Assembly (NCBI GenBank): GCA_003240775.1
Contig: QFNI01000004.1
Span: forward strand, 1 to 64,000
DNA: 64,000 nt
Direction: 5' to 3'
DNA from: Mesorhizobium amorphae
GTDB taxonomy: Bacteria; Pseudomonadota; Alphaproteobacteria; Rhizobiales; Rhizobiaceae
This document shows, piece after piece, positions 7,539-15,411 of the stretch. The first letter of the stretch is position 1; each line of letters begins with the position of its first letter. A model generated the notes under the pieces. It was not told where the DNA came from and made no database searches. It saw only the letters and a list, made by a program, of their open reading frames with translations. The position numbers and the translations under genes were made by a program.

Positions 7539-10018
7539 GAGCGCCGCCCGAGCACGGAGAGCAGGAGCGCCGTCGCGAGGCCCAACCCGACCGCGAAGCC
7601 GCCCAGCGCCATGGAATAGCCGAGCACGTTGGCAGACAGCCAGTTGGCCGCGATGAGCCGGTAGTTGGCGAGCGAGGGCGGGGCCGCATCCACCAGCCTG
7701 AAGTCGCCCACCGGCACGCTGCCCAGCCGGTTCGCGGTGGAATTGTAGGTGGTGATCTGGCCTTCGAGCTCGGCCCAGTTGGACTGGCGCACGAGTGCCG
7801 CCGTGCCGTCGGAGAGCGCGGTGGCGCTGGGCGCGGTGAAGATCGTCCAGGTCGCGTTGCCGCTCGGGCTCCGGCTCTGGGCGACGAGCAGGCTCGCCTC
7901 GCCGCCGGGCGTGTATTCGCCCAGCGCCTGGGGACGAAGCTGCAGCGAAGCCGACGACAGGCCGAAGGTGCGGTCGAGCCAGTCCTGGAACAGGCTGACC
8001 TGGCCGCGCCAGTCGCTGCCGCTCAGCTGGTCGCGCCAGCGCTCGAAGGTCTCGTCGTTGCGCGCAATATCGTCGGTGGCGTTCACCGTGTCCGTGCTCC
8101 AGGTGGTGCGGGCGTCGGGGGCCACGCCCACCTGCGTCAGCACCTCGGGCGCAAGGCTCGCGATCGGCCCCACGAACATCGCGTCGCGGTCGGCGGCCGC
8201 CGCGGGCGACACATTGGGATCGATGTCGATCGGCCGCCCCGCCGAAACCGACATGCGCGCGAGAAGCGTCGCGGCCGACGCGAAGTTGCCGATGTCGGTG
8301 CGGTCGATCAGCAGGGGCACCGCCGTGGGCGAGCGCCCATAGGGTGCCGCCGTGCCGCTCAGCCCAGCAAGATTCGGGATCTGCCGGATGCGCGCGAAGT
8401 CGGGCATCTGCCATTCGGTGGTGTCGAACAGGACGAAGCGCCGCTCGGGGAGGGCGGTGGTGCCGGGCGTGCAGACGGCATCCGCCTGCGTGATCAGCAC
8501 AGCCTCGAGCGCTATCGTGTTCACGCCGGGCTGGAAGTGGCGCAGCGGCACCTTGATCGGCAGGTGCCGCAGGATCGCGCCGCCATCCGACACGATCGGC
8601 ACGGTGGAAGCGATCGAGCCGTTCACATAGAGGTCGATGCGGCTGCCCGGCTCCACATCCGTGGCATAGGCCGCATCGAGGAGCAGCGTCGCCTCGCCAT
8701 AGGCCTGCGCGAAGAAGTCCGACGGCACGCCGACGGCGAAATCCGTGCGGAAGCGGCGGCCCGAGAATTCCTCGGTCGGGATGCCGAGATCGGCGAAGGG
8801 GATGCGGGTGGCCGAAAACAGCATCGGCGGCTCGGGCGTGCGCCAGGCCTTGGTCGCAATCACCACGCGCTGCGCTTCGCGCCCGCGGTCGAGCGGCCGG
8901 ATCACCTCTTCCACGGCCGCCGCGATGGCCGGCCAGGTCGGCCCGGTGACGAGAATGGCAGGCCCGAGCGGCCCGTCCGCCAGAACGGATGCCCCGCCCG
9001 CCGCATTCGCCGGCAGGTCGATGCCCGCGCTTTCGAGTTCGCCCGGCGTTCCCACAAAAACGGACACCTCGCCCGGCCCGGCGCGGGGGCCGGGCTCCGT
9101 GCGGATCGAGACCGACTGGTTGGGCATGTCGGCCGTCAGCGCCAGCGCTTCCGCGAGCCGCATGACCGGCGTGGTCGCGCTGGTGTTGAGCATGCCCGGC
9201 ACCACGAAGTTGAGCCGCGTCTCGCCGTCCGCATCCGTGCCGACGGCGCGCACATCGTCCAGGCTCACCATAGTCATGGCGTCCGGCGCCGCGAATTCGA
9301 GGAAGGTGCGCGTGGGGTCGAGCTCGGTCCAGAGCTCGTAGGTGGATTGCGTCGTGCAGTCGGTGCGGTGGCGCTGGGCGATGGAGATCTCGACCTCGTT
9401 CCAGCCTTCGCGCAGGAGCCCTGCGCGCAGGTCGCCGCCGATCGTCTTCACACCGTCGGGCGAGGCGACCGGCTCCTCGGCCAACACCTCGCCGTTGAGC
9501 CGGAAGTCGAGCCTGGACGCTTCGGGCGCGATCACCACCGAATTCTGGTAGCCGATGCTCAGCCGCGCGGGCGAGGCAGCCTGGGCGCGCGTCAGATAGA
9601 TCGACCATGTGCGCCGCTCGCGCTCGCCCGAGAGGGTGAGCTTGCCGGTGGGCAGCAGGAAGCGGCGGCCTGGCCCGGCCTGCGTCTGCGCGGGCTGCGC
9701 AGCTGTGATCGTGGGTTGCGGAGCGGGCGCGGCGGGTGCGCTCGGCGCTGGCTGCGCGGCCGGTCGGGTCGGCGCCGGTTCGGGCGCGGGCTCCGCCGTG
9801 CGTGGCTCGGGCGCAGGTGCCGGGGCTGCGGGCCGCGGCGGCGTCGTGGCCGGCCTGGGGGGTGTCGGCGCGGGCTGCGCGGGGCGTGGGGCAGGTGCAA
9901 CAGCCGGCGCCTGGGGGCGCTCGCCCGTCATGTCGAAGGGCGTGGAGCCCGATTGCGACCAGGCGGCACTTCCGAGCAGCAGGAGCGCCAGCGCCGCGAG
10001 GGGAGTGGTGCGGGTCAC
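7535..10018 (-). CDS. bcsB: Cellulose synthase regulatory/periplasmic subunit BcsB
   Basis: 827-residue periplasmic partner of BcsA, anchored to the inner membrane by one C-terminal helix (AVGLGLATALLLSVLG near the end), which guides the glucan into the periplasm. It begins with a signal peptide (LAALALLLLGSAAWSQ) and an unusually long Pro/Ala-rich linker (about residues 20-120), then the paired carbohydrate-binding and flavodoxin-like domains typical of BcsB. The start is a GTG overlapping the bcsA stop in GTGA; longer versions would run into bcsA coding sequence. It is about the usual family length once the linker is allowed for. Confidence 0.95.
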   Translation of the reverse strand: MTRTTPLAALALLLLGSAAWSQSGSTPFDMTGERPQAPAVAPAPRPAQPAPTPPRPATTPPRPAAPAPAPEPRTAEPAPEPAPTRPAAQPAPSAPAAPAPQPTITAAQPAQTQAGPGRRFLLPTGKLTLSGERERRTWSIYLTRAQAASPARLSIGYQNSVVIAPEASRLDFRLNGEVLAEEPVASPDGVKTIGGDLRAGLLREGWNEVEISIAQRHRTDCTTQSTYELWTELDPTRTFLEFAAPDAMTMVSLDDVRAVGTDADGETRLNFVVPGMLNTSATTPVMRLAEALALTADMPNQSVSIRTEPGPRAGPGEVSVFVGTPGELESAGIDLPANAAGGASVLADGPLGPAILVTGPTWPAIAAAVEEVIRPLDRGREAQRVVIATKAWRTPEPPMLFSATRIPFADLGIPTEEFSGRRFRTDFAVGVPSDFFAQAYGEATLLLDAAYATDVEPGSRIDLYVNGSIASTVPIVSDGGAILRHLPIKVPLRHFQPGVNTIALEAVLITQADAVCTPGTTALPERRFVLFDTTEWQMPDFARIRQIPNLAGLSGTAAPYGRSPTAVPLLIDRTDIGNFASAATLLARMSVSAGRPIDIDPNVSPAAAADRDAMFVGPIASLAPEVLTQVGVAPDARTTWSTDTVNATDDIARNDETFERWRDQLSGSDWRGQVSLFQDWLDRTFGLSSASLQLRPQALGEYTPGGEASLLVAQSRSPSGNATWTIFTAPSATALSDGTAALVRQSNWAELEGQITTYNSTANRLGSVPVGDFRLVDAAPPSLANYRLIAANWLSANVLGYSMALGGFAVGLGLATALLLSVLGRRS

Positions 10019-12225
10019 GACACACCTCCCGCGAGCTGGCTCTGCTGCGGCTTCGGCGCGGTCGCCTCGGTCTTGCGGATGTTGCGCACGAAGTACACGA
10101 GCCCGCGATAGGTCTGGTAGAAAGCGAGCCTGAGGAACCAGAAGGTGCCGCGCAGGAGCCCGGGATTGCCGCGCCGCGAAAGCTGGAACTGGGTCCACTG
10201 GTCGCTGTTGGCGAAGATCAGGTCGGCGATCTGCTTGTGGTCGGTGGCCGTCTGCGGCTGGTAGCGCACGCCCACGAAGGCGCCGCCCGGCGTGCGCTCG
10301 AAGTTGCGCACCGTGATCGGCAGCGTGCCTTCGGTGCCGTCCGACAGCATGGTGAAGGACAGCGTGCCGGACTGGTCGAGCGTCGGCTCGTTCATGGCGC
10401 CCGTGACCTGCACGCGCGCGCCCTGCACCGACACGTCCTCGATGGTCGCCTTATAGGTCTGCTCGCCCATCTTGAAGGTGGCGCGCCGGCTCACCCGCAC
10501 CCGGCGGAACGCGGCCTTCTCGCCGCGCTCGGACACCACGCCGAGCGCACATCCCGCCATGATGAGGTTGAGCACGTTCCACGCGCCCACGACCAGCGTG
10601 ACATCGGCCCGGTATGGCTCGTTCCACACGCGCCAGATCGTGACGCCGACCGCAATCACCAGGATGAAGAAGATCACGAAGAACGGCATCGCGATCTCCG
10701 AGAGACGCGAATAGGCGATGGATTCGTCCTTGGCCGTGACCTTGAAGGTCGGCTTGCGCGGGTTGAGGATGACCGACACGCAGGCTGGCAGAAGGTGGAT
10801 CGTCTGCACGTATTCGTAGAGCTCGGAGATCCACGGCCAGCGGAACGACCCGTAGAGGTAGTTCTGCATCATTAGGTTCACGAGCATGTAGGACAGCGTG
10901 TAGGCCATGAACTCGCCGCCCGAGGCCGTGAAGATTTCGAGGTCGAGGAACAGGTAGCAGAGCGGCGCGACGAGAAAGATCGCGCGCGGAAACGGAAACA
11001 GCCAGAACAGCGTCGACGACATGTAGCAGAGCCGCTGCGGCACCGAGAGGCCGCGCTTGAGCGGCGGAAAGCGGAAGCGCAGGATTTGCAGCATCCCTTG
11101 CGCCCAGCGCGAGCGCTGGCCGATGAAGGACGCGAAAGTGGCGGGCTGGAGCCCCGCGATCAGCGGCTTGTCGATGTAGATCGAGTGCCAGCCGCGCCCG
11201 TGCAGCGCGAGCGCGGTTTCGCAATCCTCGGTGATCGAGACGCCCGAGAAGCCGCCGGCTTCCTCGAGTGCCTTGCGGCGCAGCACGGCTGCCGAGCCGC
11301 AGAAGAAGGTCGCGTCCCACTTGTCGAGCCCGCGCTGGATCACGCCGTAGAACATTTCGTTCTCCGACGGCATCCGCTCGAAGGTCTGGAGGTTGCGCTC
11401 CACGGGGTCGGGGTTGAGGAAGAAGTGCGGCGTCTGCACCAGGAAGAGCTTGGGGTCTTCGGCGAAGTAGCCCACCGTCTCCAGAAGGAAGTCGCGCGCG
11501 GGCGCGTGGTCGGCGTCGAACACCACGATCAATTCGCCGCTCGACTGGCCGAGCGCGTTGTTCATGTTGCCGGCCTTGGCGTGCTCGTTGCGCTCGCGCG
11601 TCAGGTAGCGGCAGCCGAGATCGGCCGCGAGCTGCTGCAGCTCGATGTGGCGCTGCTCGGCGGCGATGGCATCAGCCACCTTGGCCGCGTTGCGCTTCTG
11701 CACGGAGCCGCCGTCGTCGAGCAGCCACACGGTGAAGCGGTCGGCGGGGTAGTCCATGGCCTTGGCGGCCGCCATGGTGTTGGCGAGAAGCTCGGCGTCC
11801 TCGTTGTAGGTGGGAATGAACACGTCCACCGTGGGCAGCTTCGAGCGGTCCACCGGGTCCTTGGCGCGCGAGCGGCGCGGCGCGAGCGGCTGCGCCACCA
11901 CGAAGAGCGAGAGCGCGAGCATCATCACGCTGTACATCTCGGCGGAATAGAGCAGGAAGCCCGGAATGAAGTTCTCGGGCTGGTTGATGGGCGGCAGGGT
12001 CGAGGTGGTGCGCCAGTAGACGTAGCGCAGCACGATGGTGGTGCCGAGCGCGAGCGAGATCAGCCGCCACACGCCTTCGGGGCGCACGAGCTTCAGCACC
12101 ATCATCGCGATCACGATCGACACGCCGGTGATGAGCTGGCCCTGCAGGCTGATGGGCATGGTGATGAGGCCGATCAGCCCCACCGAGAACAGGGCCCAGA
12201 GCAGGATCATCAGAGCTTTGCGCAT
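10015..12225 (-). CDS. bcsA: Cellulose synthase catalytic subunit (UDP-glucose, c-di-GMP activated)
   Basis: 736-residue membrane glycosyltransferase (GT2) that polymerises glucose from UDP-glucose and extrudes the chain. Visible motifs: D170 in WLLDDGG, D237-A-D239, T332-E-D334 (catalytic base) and Q370-RSR-W374. Transmembrane helices flank the catalytic domain (first near residues 7-45, more at 90-112, 395-455 and 512-565). A PilZ domain follows, with the arginine cluster at 574-581 and D597-x-S-x-x-G602, so the enzyme should be activated by cyclic di-GMP. First of the bcsA-bcsB-bcsZ-TPR operon; a perfect CtrA-type box lies about 120 nt upstream. Confidence 0.97.
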   Translation of the reverse strand: MRKALMILLWALFSVGLIGLITMPISLQGQLITGVSIVIAMMVLKLVRPEGVWRLISLALGTTIVLRYVYWRTTSTLPPINQPENFIPGFLLYSAEMYSVMMLALSLFVVAQPLAPRRSRAKDPVDRSKLPTVDVFIPTYNEDAELLANTMAAAKAMDYPADRFTVWLLDDGGSVQKRNAAKVADAIAAEQRHIELQQLAADLGCRYLTRERNEHAKAGNMNNALGQSSGELIVVFDADHAPARDFLLETVGYFAEDPKLFLVQTPHFFLNPDPVERNLQTFERMPSENEMFYGVIQRGLDKWDATFFCGSAAVLRRKALEEAGGFSGVSITEDCETALALHGRGWHSIYIDKPLIAGLQPATFASFIGQRSRWAQGMLQILRFRFPPLKRGLSVPQRLCYMSSTLFWLFPFPRAIFLVAPLCYLFLDLEIFTASGGEFMAYTLSYMLVNLMMQNYLYGSFRWPWISELYEYVQTIHLLPACVSVILNPRKPTFKVTAKDESIAYSRLSEIAMPFFVIFFILVIAVGVTIWRVWNEPYRADVTLVVGAWNVLNLIMAGCALGVVSERGEKAAFRRVRVSRRATFKMGEQTYKATIEDVSVQGARVQVTGAMNEPTLDQSGTLSFTMLSDGTEGTLPITVRNFERTPGGAFVGVRYQPQTATDHKQIADLIFANSDQWTQFQLSRRGNPGLLRGTFWFLRLAFYQTYRGLVYFVRNIRKTEATAPKPQQSQLAGGVS

Positions 12226-12595
12226 TGGCCGGAACTCCAGTTGCGCGGTCTAGCCGCCACAGCGCCCTTTATGCGCCTGCCGACAGCAACGAGCCGGTCA
12301 CGCTGCGGAAGAAAGCGTGCTCCTATAGAGTTAGAGGATGCTTAATGGCCGGTTAAACTCGGCAGCGGGGCGCAAGCTATTTCGCAGCAGAAAGCGAGTA
12401 CCCGAAAGTTCGGCGAAGCCTGCTTGCCCAGCGGCAACAGTGCACAGCGGCGGAGCTGGCACCTGCACCCCTGCGGCCTGCCAATACTTTGTGCAGATTT
12501 CCGTTCGACACGCTGTGAAGCGGATGCGCAACGCCGTTCGGCCACCGCTTGGCGTGCGGCGGCTTCGCTCGAATCGGAGAGGGGACGGTGGCCCG
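12226..12595. other. Intergenic region between bcsN and bcsA
   Basis: 370 nt without a credible gene. It must hold the bcsA promoter, and contains a CtrA-type box (annotated separately). Complementary GGCCACCG and CGGTGGCC segments just after the bcsN stop could form a long-loop hairpin, but there is no clear terminator. I see nothing else with conviction. Confidence 0.5.
12342..12356. promoter_or_regulatory. Candidate CtrA-binding site upstream of bcsA
   Basis: TTAA-N7-TTAA, with the seven-base spacer TGGCCGG, matches the full consensus of the alphaproteobacterial cell-cycle regulator CtrA. It lies 117 nt before the bcsA start codon in a GC-rich stretch where such a motif is unlikely by chance. 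Whether CtrA activates or represses here cannot be told; no clear -10/-35 pair is visible. Confidence 0.55.
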
Positions 12596-13555
12596 TCAGG
12601 CCGGGGGCAGGGGAACCCGGACGCTGGAAGTGCCGGGCACCGCATCGCCCGAAACGGGTTGGACGTTTGCGGGCGCCGCCGCGCCGGGCGGCAGGGGAAC
12701 GCGGGGGCCGATCGGTGCCGGCACCGCCGGAGGCGGCACCGATTCCTGCGGTTGCGTGCTCACCGCCGGACGGCTGCGGCGCGGGGCGGTCGCCCGCGGC
12801 ACTGCGCGCGGCCCTTCGGGCACGATGCGCGCGAGCCCCAGATCGCCCGTCGGATACACGTCGCCGCGCTCGGCCACTTCGGCTTCGAGCGGGGTGCCCA
12901 GCGGGTTCCACGCGAAATCGCGGAAGAAGCTGGTCATGGTGTAGCTGTACATCATGCGCAGCAGGCTTTCCTCGCTTGCCCCCATCCGGCAGAAGCGCAG
13001 GCGGATCTGCACCGCGCCGCCGTTGCGGAAGAGGTTGCGCGAGTTGCCGGCGGCCGAGATCGTCTGCCAGCCATACATGCAGAGATCGCTGCCCTGGCCG
13101 CGCGCCATCGCATAGCCGAACGGCCCATAGCGGTTGCGCACGAAATAGGGTGAGGGGCGCAGGGCCACGCCGGGCATCACCGCGCGCGCTTCCGTGCGCC
13201 AGTTGGTGGGCGGCAGGAAACCCTGCGAGGGCAGCGTGCTGCGCCCGCTCGTGCGCCAGTCCACCGGCCCGTAGAGCTGCACGGAGAAGTGGTTCTGGCC
13301 CGGCGTCTGCGCGTTGGTTTCCAGGAAGATGCGCTGCTCCACCGCGTTGCCGTAGCGCCGCTCTGTGACCGAAAGCACCGCGGGACCGCCGGGATCGGGC
13401 AGCACGAAGGCGCGCTCGGCGGACAGGGCCTCGGTCAGCGAGGAAGCGTTCTGGATCTCGGCCGGCGTGCCGCAGGCCGCAAGCATCAGCATTCCCCCCA
13501 CAGCGGCTGTGGCGAGAAGCGGACGGATGATCCTTCTGGCGATCGGGCGGTGCAA
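12596..13555 (-). CDS. bcsN: Cellulose biosynthesis protein BcsN, lipoprotein
   Basis: 319-residue protein of the BcsN family, which accompanies bcsAB in Rhizobiales cellulose operons; its precise role is unknown. The start is probably the TTG at 13555: GGGGAAGG lies 9 nt before it, and the protein then begins with a basic segment (RPIARRIIRP) and a hydrophobic stretch ending in a lipobox (LMLAAC), the cysteine at about residue 27. The centre (ERRYGNAVEQRIFLETN, CMYGWQTI) fits the family; the last ~60 residues are Pro-rich and end in two VPLPP(A/G) repeats. It lies 370 nt upstream of bcsA on the same strand, divergent from soxB. Confidence 0.85.
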   Translation of the reverse strand: MHRPIARRIIRPLLATAAVGGMLMLAACGTPAEIQNASSLTEALSAERAFVLPDPGGPAVLSVTERRYGNAVEQRIFLETNAQTPGQNHFSVQLYGPVDWRTSGRSTLPSQGFLPPTNWRTEARAVMPGVALRPSPYFVRNRYGPFGYAMARGQGSDLCMYGWQTISAAGNSRNLFRNGGAVQIRLRFCRMGASEESLLRMMYSYTMTSFFRDFAWNPLGTPLEAEVAERGDVYPTGDLGLARIVPEGPRAVPRATAPRRSRPAVSTQPQESVPPPAVPAPIGPRVPLPPGAAAPANVQPVSGDAVPGTSSVRVPLPPA

Positions 13556-13791
13556 GGCCGGCTGCCTTCCCCAACGATGGTGGTTCACGGTGATGGTTAC
13601 GGCGCGCAACTTGCGCGAAACAGGAGCGCGGGCCGGAAATACTCGCGCCCACCCTCCCGCGCACCCGGTTCTGCTTGCCCGGCATGCGCTCCATTGAGCC
13701 TGGCCCCAGCGCGCTTTCGCGCCATTGACAGGTGCCGGCCTTGGCTTCACCAAGCGACGGTTTTCTCGACGCCGGAGAGCATGGTTTTCCC

Positions 13792-15042
13792 GTGAAGCGC
13801 TATTCCGCCCTGAGCCTTGCCCGCGAGGGCCTGCGCGGCCATTCCGGCTGGGCCCCCGCCTGGCGCGACGCCACGCCCAAGCCCGCCTACGACGCCATCG
13901 TCATCGGCGGCGGCGGCCAGGGTCTCGCGACCGCCTACTACCTCGCCAAGAACCACGGCATCACGCGCGTGGCCGTGATCGAGAAAAGCTGGCTCGGCGG
14001 CGGCAACACGGGCCGCAACACCACCACCGTGCGCTCCAACTACTTCTATCCCGAATCCGTCGCGCTCTACGATTTCTCGCTCAAGCTCTACGAGGGGCTG
14101 AGCCGCGAGCTGAACTACAACATCATGCTGTCCCAGCGCGGCGTGGTCACGGTGGCCCATTCCGAAGGCGAGATGGAGATCGCCGCCCGCATCGTGAACG
14201 CCATGCAGATCAACGGCACCGATGCCGAGCTCCTGGATCGCGCGGGCGTCATGAAGCGCGCGCCGCTGCTGAACGACGGGCCCGGCGCCCGCTATCCGAT
14301 CTTCGGCGGCGTGTGGCAGGGCCGCGCAGGCGTCGCCCGTCACGACGCGGTGGCCTGGGGCTATGCGCGCGCGGCCGATGCCCTGGGCGTCGACATCGTG
14401 CAGAACTGCGAGGTCCTGGGCTTCATCGTCGAGAACGGCCGCTGCGTGGGCGTCGAAACCAGCCGGGGCGCCATCCGCGCGCCCGTGGTCGGCATGGCGG
14501 TCGCGGGCAGCTCCTCGATCCTGTCGGCAAAGGCCGGCTTCGAGCTGCCGATCCGCACGTTTTCGCTCCAGGCCATGGTGTCCGAGCCGGTCAAACCCTG
14601 CCTCGACACGGTGGTGCTCTATCTCGGCACCGGCACCTACCTGTTCCAGTCCGACAAGGGCGAGATCGTGGTCGGCGGCGGCATCGACCGCGTGCCGTCC
14701 TACGCCCAGCGCGGCAACCCGCCGGTGGGCGCCGGCGTGATCGCGGGGATGCTCGAGATGTTTCCCGCCTTCGGCCAGCTGCGCATGCTGCGCCAGTGGG
14801 CAGGCGCGGTCGATGTCGTGCCCGATTCCTCGCCCATCATCGGCCCCTCGCCTCTGCCGGGCCTCTTTCTCAACTGCGGTTGGGGCACGGGCGGCTTCAA
14901 GTCCATCCCTGCAGGCGGCACGCTTCTCGCCCACCTTCTCGCCAAGGGCGAACACCATCCGATCTCCAAGCCCTTCGACCTCGACCGCTTTCGCACCGGC
15001 CGCCTGGTGGACGAGGCGGCGGGATCGGGCATCGCGCACTAG
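13792..15042 (+). CDS. soxB: Sarcosine oxidase beta subunit, heterotetrameric
   Basis: 416-residue flavoprotein subunit that oxidatively demethylates sarcosine (N-methylglycine) to glycine in the four-subunit enzyme. An FAD-binding Rossmann motif (IVIGGGGQGLATAYYLA) lies near residues 36-52, followed by WLGGGNTGRNTT, and the ARHDAVAWGYAR segment contains the histidine that carries covalent FMN in characterised enzymes. The C-terminal DSSPIIGPSP and GWGTGGFKSIPA motifs are also typical. The GTG at 13792 is chosen because the family begins (M/V)-R/K-R-Y-S; an in-frame GTG 60 nt upstream would add a tail the family lacks, though neither has a strong ribosome-binding site. First gene of soxBDAG. 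Confidence 0.95.
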   Translation: MKRYSALSLAREGLRGHSGWAPAWRDATPKPAYDAIVIGGGGQGLATAYYLAKNHGITRVAVIEKSWLGGGNTGRNTTTVRSNYFYPESVALYDFSLKLYEGLSRELNYNIMLSQRGVVTVAHSEGEMEIAARIVNAMQINGTDAELLDRAGVMKRAPLLNDGPGARYPIFGGVWQGRAGVARHDAVAWGYARAADALGVDIVQNCEVLGFIVENGRCVGVETSRGAIRAPVVGMAVAGSSSILSAKAGFELPIRTFSLQAMVSEPVKPCLDTVVLYLGTGTYLFQSDKGEIVVGGGIDRVPSYAQRGNPPVGAGVIAGMLEMFPAFGQLRMLRQWAGAVDVVPDSSPIIGPSPLPGLFLNCGWGTGGFKSIPAGGTLLAHLLAKGEHHPISKPFDLDRFRTGRLVDEAAGSGIAH

Positions 15043-15051
15043 GCTCCCACC

Positions 15052-15411
15052 ATGCAGATCTTTCCCTGCCCCTTCTGCGGTCCGCGCGACGAGACCGAAT
15101 TCACCTTCGGCGGCGAGGCCGGCAAAGTGCGCCCAGAGCCTGCCGCGGACGTGTCGGCCGAAACCTGGTCAGCCTTTCTCCACCGCCACCCCAACCCGCG
15201 CGGGGCGTCCCGCGAGATCTGGGTGCACAACACCTGCGGCGAGTTCTTTCTGCTCGAACGCGACACGGTGAGCCACGCGGTGTTCGCCAGCCATTCGCTG
15301 CGCAAGTCGGGGGAGGATGCGGCCACCCCGTCCGCCACCGCGCATGACGGCGAGACGCTCGGCACCCTGTCGCCGGGCTTCGACACCCAGACCAGCGAGA
15401 CCGGCCTGTGA
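15052..15411 (+). CDS. soxD: Sarcosine oxidase delta subunit
   Basis: 119-residue small subunit of heterotetrameric sarcosine oxidase. The zinc-binding pattern is visible: CPFCGPRDETEF at the N-terminus and HNTCGEFF further on give three cysteines and a histidine. The ribosome-binding context is short (start 9 nt after the soxB stop), and its own stop overlaps the soxA GTG start by 4 nt, so the subunits are translationally coupled. Length is normal, with a slightly longer Ser/Thr-rich tail. Confidence 0.95.
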   Translation: MQIFPCPFCGPRDETEFTFGGEAGKVRPEPAADVSAETWSAFLHRHPNPRGASREIWVHNTCGEFFLLERDTVSHAVFASHSLRKSGEDAATPSATAHDGETLGTLSPGFDTQTSETGL

